A DNA stretch of 28,742 bases, from positions 1 through 28,742 of the forward strand of contig NZ_DGUN01000080.1 in NCBI RefSeq assembly GCF_002395745.1. The letters are read 5' to 3'. Under the pieces are notes generated by a model, which searched no databases, had not been told where the DNA came from, and saw only the letters and a list, made by a program, of their open reading frames with translations. Positions 8,196 through 15,605 of the stretch are shown piece by piece. Every line of letters begins with the position of its first letter. The stretch's first letter is position 1. Source of the stretch: Fibrobacter sp. UBA4309 (GTDB lineage: Bacteria > Fibrobacterota > Fibrobacteria > Fibrobacterales > Fibrobacteraceae). The position numbers and the translations under genes were made by a program.

Positions 8196-10481
8196 ATGGA
8201 AATCAAGGCGAAGGACAGCTACCTCCCGGGCTTTACCGTATTGATCCCTTTCTACAACGAAAGGGAATTCTTGCCTAGGCTTCTCGATAGCTTGCTGCAA
8301 CAGACCCTTTTGCCCGCCAAGCTCGTGCTGATCGACAACGATTCCACGGACGATTCCGTGGAGGTCGCGAAGAAGATTCTCGAAAACAGCACCGTGCCCT
8401 ACGAAATTCTCCACGAAACCCGCAAGGGCAAGGCGAACGCCCTGGAACAGGGCTGCACGCACATCGAGACGGAATACACGGTCTGTACCGACGCCGATAC
8501 ATGGTTCCCGCCGCACAGCCTGGAACTTGCAGATAGGCTGTTCCGCGAGAATCCCGACTACAGCTGTTACCTTGCGTTCGGCCTGAACGAGGAATGGCCC
8601 AAGGAAGAACAGTCGAACTTTATCGACAAGTGCTATGCCCTGGCGTCGCACTTTGCCGACCGCTGTTTCTCCGGCGGCTACGGGCATTTCTTCCGTAGCG
8701 ACCCGTTCCTCAGATGCGGCGGCTTTTCCACGTCGATCTGGCCCTTTACCCTGATGGACCACGAAATTATCCATCGCATGCTCAAGTACGGCAAGCGCGG
8801 CTATCATAAGGAACTTTGGTGCTATACGAGCTTCCGCCGCGTGAACAGGAAATCGGTGCGTTGGACGTTTATGGAACGCTTCATGTACCACCACCTGCCG
8901 AGCATGTGCATGGAATGGTTCTTCTACAAGTTCTTGTGGAAGCGTTTCGAGAAGAGAAAGATGGTCGGCACGAACCTGCGCGAACAGCCCTGGCAGAACG
9001 CCACGAAACAGGTCGAGCAGAAAGACGACTTCTCGACCGACAAGAAGTACCTGATGCAGAGTTCGCTTTTCTCCGTGCTCGGGACAATCTTCAAGGTGGC
9101 GGGCCCGGTGCTCATGATCGTGGTCGCCCGCGTGTTCGACAAGGAAGTTTTCGGTATCTATGTTTCGGTGCAGTTGCTGATGCTCATGCTGAGCCGCGTG
9201 GCGGTGCTTGGGCTCGACAAGGGCCTGCACTGGTTTATTCCGCAGAACCGCCTGCTGGGCAGGCCCGCCTATTACGGCGTTTCGGAATCCATGTGGCGCG
9301 CGGTGATGATGGCTATCTGCATTTTCGGCCTGGGCGTGCTCGCGTCGTTCTTCGGGCTGCACAAGTATTCGCCGAGCCTTTCGAGCCTTTCGGTTCTTGA
9401 TAACGCTCTGTTCTTCGGGGCGCTGCTCCCCTGGGCCGTTATCCACGTGCTTTCGGGCGCTTCCGAAGGCAACCGCAAGCCGCAATACAAGATTTTCGTG
9501 AACGATTTCGCGGTAGCGACTTTGGCTCCGCTCATTGCGCTCGGGCTGCACTTTTGCGGCGTGGGCGACCATGCGCTCCCCATGGGCCTGTTCAGCGCGA
9601 ACTGCGTGGGAGCCATAATGCTTGCATGGCTCGTGGCAAAGCAGTTCCCCAACATGCTCTGGTTTCCCAAGAACGGTGTTGATCCCAAGCTGTTCCGCTA
9701 CGCGCTTCCTCTCGGTTTTTCGGAAGTGGTGATTTCGCTGTTGTTGCGCATGGACTTGTGGATGGTCCTGCTCTTCTTGGGACCGGGCCCTGCTGGCGTG
9801 TACGCGCTCATGGTGACTATCTCGAACGGACTGCGTACGATCAGCCTGAGCTATGCGCCTATCCTTTTGCCCGTGGTGGCGGGCATGAGTCCCGAGCGTT
9901 ACGGCAAGGACCTGAAGGAGACGTACAGCTATTGCGTGGCCATGGTGACGCTTATCCAGCTTGGCATCGGGTTCTTTATTGTGCTGTTCCCCGACGAGGT
10001 GCTGATGATTGCGGGCAAGTCGTTCGTGATGAACCCGGAAGTGCTCGGCATCCTTTTGTTCGGCAACCTGCTCAACGGGTTCTTCGGGCTTTCGGGTACG
10101 GTTATCAACGGCATGGGCAACAGCCGCTTTATGCTCAAGCTGAACGTGGTGACGCTCCTGTTTGCGCTCGGGATGAACGCGCTCCTGATTCCGCGTTTCG
10201 GCCTTGCCGGCGCGGCGCTTGCCACGGCGTCTTACCAGCTGCTACAGTGCGTCTGGATGAACGTCTACCTGGTGCGCCTGGGTTACTGGCCTTACAAGGC
10301 GACCCTGTTCGCGCAGGTGCTCTGGATTGCCGCTTTGCTCGTGCTTTATATCAGCGTCAATTCGACTTTGCATTTCGAGTTCTACCAAGATGTTCTCGTC
10401 TTTGTGGCCGCGGTTATCGGCCTGCTGTTTACGCTGTGGCGGCAGGGCCTTTTGGATTCCCTTTACAAGAAGAAGGCGTAG
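8196..10481 (+). CDS. Fusion of GT2 glycosyltransferase and MOP-family glycan flippase
   Basis: One uninterrupted 761-codon frame encodes two complete domains. Residues 12-260 are a GT2 enzyme: TVLIPFYNERE, Asp47/Asp49 in LIDNDSTDD, GKANALEQG, the metal-binding Asp99-Ala-Asp101 in CTDADTWF, and a candidate base in TLMDHE (Asp188). Residues 285-755 form about 14 hydrophobic helices with the look of Wzx/MurJ-type polysaccharide flippases: QSSLFSVLGTIFKVAGP, ARVFDKEVFGIYVSVQ, LPLGFSEVVISLLLRMD, GNLLNGFFGLSGTVINGMGNSRFMLKLN, IPRFGLAGAALATASYQ. The first domain would add sugar to a lipid carrier and the second would move that lipid-linked glycan across the inner membrane. TATCTTTG (8184-8191) lies 4 bases before the ATG and no ribosome site is seen. 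It sits 27 bases after a glycosyltransferase and 3 bases before lptC. The domain calls are strong; the working model is inference. Confidence 0.85.
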   Translation: MEIKAKDSYLPGFTVLIPFYNEREFLPRLLDSLLQQTLLPAKLVLIDNDSTDDSVEVAKKILENSTVPYEILHETRKGKANALEQGCTHIETEYTVCTDADTWFPPHSLELADRLFRENPDYSCYLAFGLNEEWPKEEQSNFIDKCYALASHFADRCFSGGYGHFFRSDPFLRCGGFSTSIWPFTLMDHEIIHRMLKYGKRGYHKELWCYTSFRRVNRKSVRWTFMERFMYHHLPSMCMEWFFYKFLWKRFEKRKMVGTNLREQPWQNATKQVEQKDDFSTDKKYLMQSSLFSVLGTIFKVAGPVLMIVVARVFDKEVFGIYVSVQLLMLMLSRVAVLGLDKGLHWFIPQNRLLGRPAYYGVSESMWRAVMMAICIFGLGVLASFFGLHKYSPSLSSLSVLDNALFFGALLPWAVIHVLSGASEGNRKPQYKIFVNDFAVATLAPLIALGLHFCGVGDHALPMGLFSANCVGAIMLAWLVAKQFPNMLWFPKNGVDPKLFRYALPLGFSEVVISLLLRMDLWMVLLFLGPGPAGVYALMVTISNGLRTISLSYAPILLPVVAGMSPERYGKDLKETYSYCVAMVTLIQLGIGFFIVLFPDEVLMIAGKSFVMNPEVLGILLFGNLLNGFFGLSGTVINGMGNSRFMLKLNVVTLLFALGMNALLIPRFGLAGAALATASYQLLQCVWMNVYLVRLGYWPYKATLFAQVLWIAALLVLYISVNSTLHFEFYQDVLVFVAAVIGLLFTLWRQGLLDSLYKKKA

Positions 10482-10484
10482 CGC

Positions 10485-11330
10485 ATGGATACTTTTAAGA
10501 AATTGCTCTGTGCGTGGAACGCGGCCCTGTGGCTTGCCGTGGTGGCGCTGTTCGCGGGCTGCGAAGAAATCGAAGAAGAAAAGCCGTGGATCCAGGTGGA
10601 CCGCCCGATCATGCTGTTTACCGATACCACGCTCCTGGACAGCTACGACAAGGACGTGCTCAACTGGAAGCTGAAAACGGCCTACCTGGAACGCTGGGCC
10701 GACAAGGAAATCGTATTTGTACGCCCCGTGCTGGTGGATATCTTCGATTCGCTCGGCGAACGCGTGGCGTTTTTGCGCGCGGATTCCGGCAGCATGGACA
10801 TGAAGTTTACCTACGTGAGCGCCTTCGGACATGTGTACGCCTTGACGCCGAAGGGCGCCTCGGTGCGCGCGGATTCCCTGCTGTGGAACAAGAAGGACAA
10901 CCTGGTGCGTACCGAAAGCTTTGTGCGCGTGGTGAGCGAAGAAGGCGACGTGTTGCAAGGCAAGGGATTCGAAAGCGACGCCAAGATGGACAACTGGAAA
11001 ATCCTTTCGCAGGTGACCGGCATTTTCCAGGACGCCGCCAAGCGCCTCAAGGAAGAAGACAAGAAAGAGGCCGTGCACTTGGAAAAGGCGGATTCGACCG
11101 CCAAGTCGTCTAGTTCGGTGGTGGTCTCGTCTTCGTCCAAGCGGGCCATCCCGAAATTGATTCCCAAGCCGGCCGCGCCGCAGGCGCTTTCGCCCGAAGA
11201 TTCCCTGGCAGTCGAAGAAAACAAGAAGGCCCGCGAGAAGGTGGAGCACATGAAGGCGTTGCGCGCCCATGCCAAGAAGCATATGGACGGTGAAAACGGC
11301 GAGACGCCCGCAGGGGGAGCCAAGGAATGA
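10485..11330 (+). CDS. lptC: LptC-like LPS export lipoprotein
   Basis: This 281-residue protein begins with a lipoprotein signal (MDTFKKLL, hydrophobic core, LFAGC with Cys26 as the lipid site). Residues 55-165 carry the LptC/YrbK pattern of short strands: AYLERWADKEIVFVRPVLVDIFDSLGE, FLRADSGSMDMKF, SVRADSLLWNKKDNLVRTESFVRV, LQGKGFESDAKMDNWKI. LptC anchors the periplasmic bridge that carries LPS from the inner-membrane LptBFG complex to LptA. Escherichia coli LptC is held by a transmembrane helix, whereas the Cys here predicts lipid anchoring. The last 100 residues are an unusual charged and Ser-rich tail (TAKSSSSVVVSSSSKR) with no LptC counterpart. It overlaps the next gene by 4 bases (ATGA). 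Position before an OstA protein and lptB supports the call. Confidence 0.8.
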   Translation: MDTFKKLLCAWNAALWLAVVALFAGCEEIEEEKPWIQVDRPIMLFTDTTLLDSYDKDVLNWKLKTAYLERWADKEIVFVRPVLVDIFDSLGERVAFLRADSGSMDMKFTYVSAFGHVYALTPKGASVRADSLLWNKKDNLVRTESFVRVVSEEGDVLQGKGFESDAKMDNWKILSQVTGIFQDAAKRLKEEDKKEAVHLEKADSTAKSSSSVVVSSSSKRAIPKLIPKPAAPQALSPEDSLAVEENKKAREKVEHMKALRAHAKKHMDGENGETPAGGAKE

Positions 11331-12751
11331 TGCGCCCCTTTGGACAGCTGCTTTTTGCGGTCTGTTTTGCCGCCGTCTTTGGCGTGCAGGCGTTTGCGCA
11401 GAGTTCCCCGCTTATCATGAAGCATGCGGATATTTTGAACGTGGCGCGTACCCACGGTTCCCTGCTGCTCGAGGGCAAGGTATTCTTTGTGCACGACAGC
11501 ATCCAGTTCCGCACGCAACGGGCCACCTGGAACAAGAATATCGAGGTAGTGCAGTGCGACGGAGGGTTCCTCTTTACGCACCCGTCGGGTTACATCCAGG
11601 CGAATTCGGGCATGTACAACAAGAAACGCCAGCTCGCTACAGCCACGGGCGACGTGCATGCGGCCGATTCCGCGGGTTCGTACATGCTCACCGGCGAACA
11701 CCTTATCTACGACCGCGAAAACGAAATCTTGAACATGCCGAGCAAGCCCAAGCTGTTCCAGTTCGAAAAGAAGGGCGACGGCTCCACCGATACGGTGACT
11801 GTCGAGGCGCGCAGGATTGTGTTCAACAAGAAGGAATCCTTTGCCGAGGCGTTCAACGACGTGAAGGTGGTGCAGAGCGACATGGTGGTTACCTGCGATA
11901 CGGGCTACTTTGACCGCAAGAACAACTGGCTGAGCCTCAAGGGCCATCCCACATGCGAAATGAAGAACTACCATCTCACGGGCGATTCCATATTCCTGGT
12001 GCTCGACGAGACGGGCAAGTCGCTGCAGTCGGCGCTCGTAATCCGCAACGCGCACGGCGTGCAGCAAGAAGACCCCAAGAAGGGTGCCCCGGGCAGCGTG
12101 ACCGAGGCGTTTGGCGATACGCTGTACTGCGAGTTCGCAAACGGCAAGATAGAGCGGCTCTACGTGAACCTGAACGCGAAGGGGTTCTTTTACGAGACCG
12201 ACCTGCCCGATTACCGCAACCTGATGGACGGCGACCGGCTCGACCTGTTCTTCAAGAAGGGCAAGATGGACCGTGCCGTGGTTTCGGGCAAGGCGCAGAG
12301 TACGTACTTCTACGTAAAGAAGGACCGCACCGTAAGCGGCAAGAACGAGGCCGCGGGCGATACCATCAATATCCTTTTCGATGCACAGAAGAACGCGGTG
12401 AAGTCGCTGAAGCTCCTGGGGCGTTCGAATCTCGCGAGCGGACGCTACATAGATCTCGAGAAGGAAAGCCGCAACAAGGCGAAGGCCAAGGCCGATTCGA
12501 TAATTCAGGCCCAAAAGACGAAATTGGACGCCTATGCGGTTGACAGCCGTGGCGGAAAAAACCATAATGTAAAGCAAGCAGAAAAGCCTAAATCCGCAAC
12601 GTCGGAAAAAGTGGATTCGAAAGTCGAAGAGCGCAGGAACCGTGCCGAAGAAATGAGGAACAAGCTCATGCATCGCGCGATTGAACAGAAGAAAGCTCAA
12701 GAAAAGGCTAAGGAAACACAGAAAGCCGAGGAAGGGGCAGGGAAAAAATGA
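11327..12751 (+). CDS. lptA: Extended OstA/LptA-type periplasmic LPS transport protein
   Basis: The 474-residue product has a signal peptide (MMRPFGQLLFAVCFAAVFGVQAFA, cleavage before QSS) and repeated OstA/LptA beta-jellyroll strands over residues 30-380: ILNVARTHGSLLLEGKVFF, GYIQANSGMYNKKRQLATATGDV, LTGEHLIYDRENEIL, VEARRIVFNKKESFAEAFNDVKV, VTCDTGYFDRKNNWLSLKG. It should form part of the bridge carrying LPS to the outer membrane. At more than twice the size of E. coli LptA it may hold two or more jellyroll units in one chain. The C-terminal 95 residues are Lys/Glu-rich and probably coiled coil. Its start overlaps the lptC stop and its stop overlaps the lptB start, both as ATGA, so translation is coupled. 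The lptA symbol is by family and position; an LptD fragment is less likely because no barrel domain follows. Confidence 0.75.
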   Translation: MMRPFGQLLFAVCFAAVFGVQAFAQSSPLIMKHADILNVARTHGSLLLEGKVFFVHDSIQFRTQRATWNKNIEVVQCDGGFLFTHPSGYIQANSGMYNKKRQLATATGDVHAADSAGSYMLTGEHLIYDRENEILNMPSKPKLFQFEKKGDGSTDTVTVEARRIVFNKKESFAEAFNDVKVVQSDMVVTCDTGYFDRKNNWLSLKGHPTCEMKNYHLTGDSIFLVLDETGKSLQSALVIRNAHGVQQEDPKKGAPGSVTEAFGDTLYCEFANGKIERLYVNLNAKGFFYETDLPDYRNLMDGDRLDLFFKKGKMDRAVVSGKAQSTYFYVKKDRTVSGKNEAAGDTINILFDAQKNAVKSLKLLGRSNLASGRYIDLEKESRNKAKAKADSIIQAQKTKLDAYAVDSRGGKNHNVKQAEKPKSATSEKVDSKVEERRNRAEEMRNKLMHRAIEQKKAQEKAKETQKAEEGAGKK

Positions 12752-13485
12752 AGAACTTGGTAAGCACCATTCGCACGGACAAGTTGCGCAAGATCTACGG
12801 CGGTCGCCAGGTGGTGAGCGACGTTTCTATCAGTGTGTCCCAGGGCGAAATTGTCGGGCTGCTCGGGCCTAACGGCGCCGGCAAGACGACGTCTTTCTAC
12901 ATGATTGTGGGCATGGTGCGCCCTGATTCCGGGCATATATTCCTCGACGACATCGAGATGACGGACAAGCCCATGTACAAGCGTGCCCGCCTGGGCGTAG
13001 GTTACCTGCCACAGGAGGCGTCCATATTCCGCAAGCTTTCCGTTGAAGACAACATAATGGCCATTCTGGAAACGCAGGGACTCAAGCGCCGCGAGCGCAA
13101 GATGCGTCTGGAACAGCTTCTCGAAGAATTCAAGATTACGCATATCCGCAAGACAAAGTCCATGAGCTGTTCGGGCGGCGAGCGGCGCCGTCTCGAGATT
13201 GCCCGCGCGCTGGCAAGCGATCCTTCTTTCTTGCTTCTGGACGAACCGTTCGCGGGTATCGACCCCATCGCGGTGGCCGACATCCAGTCCATTATTTCGG
13301 GACTCAAGGAACGCGGCATGGGCGTGCTCATTACCGACCATAACGTCCGCGAAACGCTTTCGATTACTGACCGCGCCTATATCATGTACAAGAGCCAGGT
13401 GCTCACCGAAGGTTCGTCGGAATACCTGGCGAACGATCCGGAAGCCCGCCATATCTATCTAGGCGACAGTTTCCGCCTCGACTAG
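12748..13485 (+). CDS. lptB: LPS export ABC transporter ATPase LptB
   Basis: This 245-residue ATPase powers extraction of LPS from the inner membrane with LptF and LptG, which are not in the window. All motifs are present: Walker A GPNGAGKTT (40-48), Q-loop Gln89 in LPQEASIF, signature SGGER (142-146), Walker B FLLLDEP (Asp165, Glu166), and switch His198 in ITDHNV. The LPQEASIFRKLSVEDNI and LLLDEPFAGIDPIAV stretches are diagnostic of LptB rather than of amino-acid importers. The ATG overlaps the stop of the OstA gene by 4 bases and rpoN follows after 14 bases, giving the widespread lptC-lptA-lptB-rpoN gene order. Length and start agree with the family. Confidence 0.96.
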   Translation: MKNLVSTIRTDKLRKIYGGRQVVSDVSISVSQGEIVGLLGPNGAGKTTSFYMIVGMVRPDSGHIFLDDIEMTDKPMYKRARLGVGYLPQEASIFRKLSVEDNIMAILETQGLKRRERKMRLEQLLEEFKITHIRKTKSMSCSGGERRRLEIARALASDPSFLLLDEPFAGIDPIAVADIQSIISGLKERGMGVLITDHNVRETLSITDRAYIMYKSQVLTEGSSEYLANDPEARHIYLGDSFRLD

Positions 13486-13499
13486 CGAAAGGGAAGTGT

Positions 13500-15113
13500 A
13501 TGGATGTAGGAATGCAGCTGGGGCAGAGCCAACGCCTGGAACAGAACATCTCTCCGCAGATGCTCCAGTCCATCGCCATTCTGCAAAAGAACTCGCTTGA
13601 ACTCGAGACGGCCATCAAGGACGAAATCGAGGCAAACCCGCTGCTGGAACTCGACGACGAAATCCCCGACGATACGGAATCGCTCGAAAGCCCCGCCGAA
13701 GACAGCGCTCCCGAATCGGCGTCGGGCGTCGAAGAGATGGATTTTGAACGCGGCACGCTCGAAGACAGCGCCGACATGGACTACGACATTCTGGACAACA
13801 CGTCTGCCGAGGATTGGGTCAAGCGCCTGGAAGACGGCTCGAACGACGTGGACGCTCCCTTCAAGGACCTGAACAGCACCAGTGCCGATGCCGACGATGC
13901 CTGGGACCGCCCGCAAAAAGACCGCGATGCGAGTCTGCAGGATAGGCTCCACGACCAGCTGCGGGAATGGAACGGCACGCGCGAACTCCTGGAACAGCTC
14001 AAGAAGGCGGGATGCTCCGAAGAAAAGTTCCGCGAGCTGGTGGGCTACCTTATAGACAGCCTCGACGAGAACGGTTTTTTGCAGAGTGCCGACGAAACCG
14101 CGATGATGAAGGTGCTGGCCGACAACGACAAGTTCATTGTCGAAATCGAGCGCGTGCTGCGCAACGAGATCCCGCTGGAATCGGCGAGCCTGCCCGTGGT
14201 GGAATCCATACACGTGCTGCAGAGCTTCAAGCCGCGCGGCATCGGCGCCCGCAACCTGCAAGAAAGCTTTTTGATCCAGGCGATGGCCATAGACGATTTC
14301 CCCGAAGTCGCCATCAAGATTCTCGAGGGCCACTTTGACGACCTGATGGCGCTACGCTACGGCAAGATCGCGAAGGACATGGGGATTGCCACCGATGCCG
14401 TGCAGCAGGCCGTCGCGAGCCTCTCGAGACTCGCCCCGCATCCGGGATTGCAGATTTCGGCGACCCCGACGCAGGTCAAGTCCGCCGATATGAGCGTGTC
14501 TATAAAGAAGGGCCGCGTAGAGGTGGAATGTTTCAAGCCGCCCATACAGAAGCGCCTGCGCATCAACAAGACGTACGCCTCCATGCTGAACGACAAGCAC
14601 TTGAGCAAGGCGGACCGCGACTATATCCAGAGCAACCTTACGAAGGCGAATGACTTTATAAAGTCGGTGGACAACCGCTTCAGCACCATGGAGCAGGTGA
14701 TGCGTGCCATTGTCAAGCGCCAGGGCGATTTTTTCAAGAAGGGGCCCGCTTTCTTGAAGCCGATGATTCTGCAGGAGATTGCCGACGAGGTCGGACGCGA
14801 CCTCTCTACGGTCAGCCGCGTCACCAACGGTAAGTACGTGGAGACGCCTTACGGCATATTCGAGCTGAAGCAGTTCTTTACCTCTGGCGTAAAGCAGGGA
14901 AGTTCCGACAGCGACGAGGTCGTGGGATCGGCACAGATTCTGGACGCCATCAAGGCGCTTGTGGATTCCGAAGACAAGAAAAAACCGCTTTCGGACCAGG
15001 CCCTGGCCGACGCCCTGGCTGCCCAGGGCATCAAGGTGGCCCGCCGTACCGTGGCCAAGTACCGCGAAGAAGAACTCAAGATCTTGCCCGCCAGGCTCCG
15101 TAAACAGGTGTAA
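13500..15113 (+). CDS. rpoN: RNA polymerase sigma-54 factor
   Basis: This 537-residue sigma factor directs RNA polymerase to -24/-12 promoters, which open only with an ATP-driven enhancer-binding protein. Region I (residues 5-51, MQLGQSQRLEQNISPQML then EIEANPLLEL) is the activator-contacting Gln/Leu-rich part. Region II (about 52-125) is long and very acidic. The core-binding domain follows, then the helix-turn-helix, and the exact RpoN box ARRTVAKYRE at 514-523, 14 residues before the C-terminus. A good AAAGGGAAG ribosome site precedes the ATG, 14 bases after lptB. In many bacteria sigma-54 is followed by hpf as here. No enhancer-binding protein is encoded in the window. Confidence 0.97.
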   Translation: MDVGMQLGQSQRLEQNISPQMLQSIAILQKNSLELETAIKDEIEANPLLELDDEIPDDTESLESPAEDSAPESASGVEEMDFERGTLEDSADMDYDILDNTSAEDWVKRLEDGSNDVDAPFKDLNSTSADADDAWDRPQKDRDASLQDRLHDQLREWNGTRELLEQLKKAGCSEEKFRELVGYLIDSLDENGFLQSADETAMMKVLADNDKFIVEIERVLRNEIPLESASLPVVESIHVLQSFKPRGIGARNLQESFLIQAMAIDDFPEVAIKILEGHFDDLMALRYGKIAKDMGIATDAVQQAVASLSRLAPHPGLQISATPTQVKSADMSVSIKKGRVEVECFKPPIQKRLRINKTYASMLNDKHLSKADRDYIQSNLTKANDFIKSVDNRFSTMEQVMRAIVKRQGDFFKKGPAFLKPMILQEIADEVGRDLSTVSRVTNGKYVETPYGIFELKQFFTSGVKQGSSDSDEVVGSAQILDAIKALVDSEDKKKPLSDQALADALAAQGIKVARRTVAKYREEELKILPARLRKQV

Positions 15114-15200
15114 AAATTTGTTGAATTACGCCAATTTCGCCAAAAAACGGGCATTATTCCAATTAGGACGATAAAAGTGGTGTTTTTTTAGACAAAATAC

Positions 15201-15232
15201 TTGCTTTTTTCCGAAAAAAAGATGTATATACT
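15201..15232 (+). promoter_or_regulatory. Promoter of hpf (and hprK)
   Basis: TTGCTT at 15201-15206 and a TGTATATACT region (-10 box GTATAT or TATATA, 15224-15230) are spaced 17-18 bases apart. A CTTTTTT/AAAAAAG inverted repeat fills the spacer. Transcription should begin near 15237, leaving a leader of about 50 bases with a small AGGC/GCCT hairpin (15242-15254). The 174-base gap after rpoN otherwise shows no gene, and no clear rpoN terminator was found. Confidence 0.6.
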
Positions 15233-15287
15233 CTAGATGCAGGCGAAAAAGCCTAAAATTGCCATCTAAAATTACGGAGGTATCATA

Positions 15288-15605
15288 ATGGATATTCAGT
15301 TTTCTGCTCGTCACTTCAATGCATCCGCTGGTCTCCAGGACCGTATCCAGGAAGAAATGGACAAACTTGCCAAGTTTTACCCGAACATTACCGGGGCCTC
15401 CGTTGTTCTCGACCACGAAGTAGAGCATCTCCGTCATTGCGAAATTTCCGTGAGCATCACGGGCAATACGATTGCCGCTTCTGCCGACGAAGAAAACATG
15501 GGCAAGGCCGTGGACGTGACTCTGGAACGTATCAAGGTGCAGCTGAAGAAGGCTAACGACAAACAGAACGATCACCGCGCCCAGCCGACGGCCAATCTGG
15601 TATAA
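15288..15605 (+). CDS. hpf: Ribosome hibernation promoting factor, short form
   Basis: This 105-residue protein belongs to the HPF/YfiA ribosome-associated inhibitor family: MDIQFSARHFNASAGLQDRIQEEMDKLAKFY, then HLRHCEISVSITGNTIAASADEENMGKAVDVTLERIKVQLKKAND. It binds the decoding channel of idle ribosomes and, in the short form, promotes 100S dimers together with RMF-like partners or simply protects 70S ribosomes. It lacks the C-terminal dimerisation domain of long HPF. The GGAGG ribosome site 8-9 bases before the ATG is among the strongest in the window, fitting high expression. Its TAA stop shares a base with the hprK ATG (TAATG). A hairpin plus T8 lies 30 bases into hprK and may end most hpf transcripts. 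Confidence 0.93.
   Translation: MDIQFSARHFNASAGLQDRIQEEMDKLAKFYPNITGASVVLDHEVEHLRHCEISVSITGNTIAASADEENMGKAVDVTLERIKVQLKKANDKQNDHRAQPTANLV

Noticed and set aside
7758..9572. Long minus-strand open frame (604 codons) opposite the GT and GT2-flippase genes
   Set aside because: No signal, fold or motif seen, and both genes on the plus strand are well supported by conserved motifs.
10811..12700. Long minus-strand open frame (629 codons) opposite lptC and the OstA gene
   Set aside because: Its translation is His/Arg/Val-rich without any family motif, and the plus strand encodes clear Lpt proteins with coupled starts. It is an antisense shadow favoured by GC-rich third positions.
15114..15200. Possible rpoN terminator before hpf
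   Set aside because: A T7 run exists (about 15182-15189), but no GC-rich stem precedes it directly.
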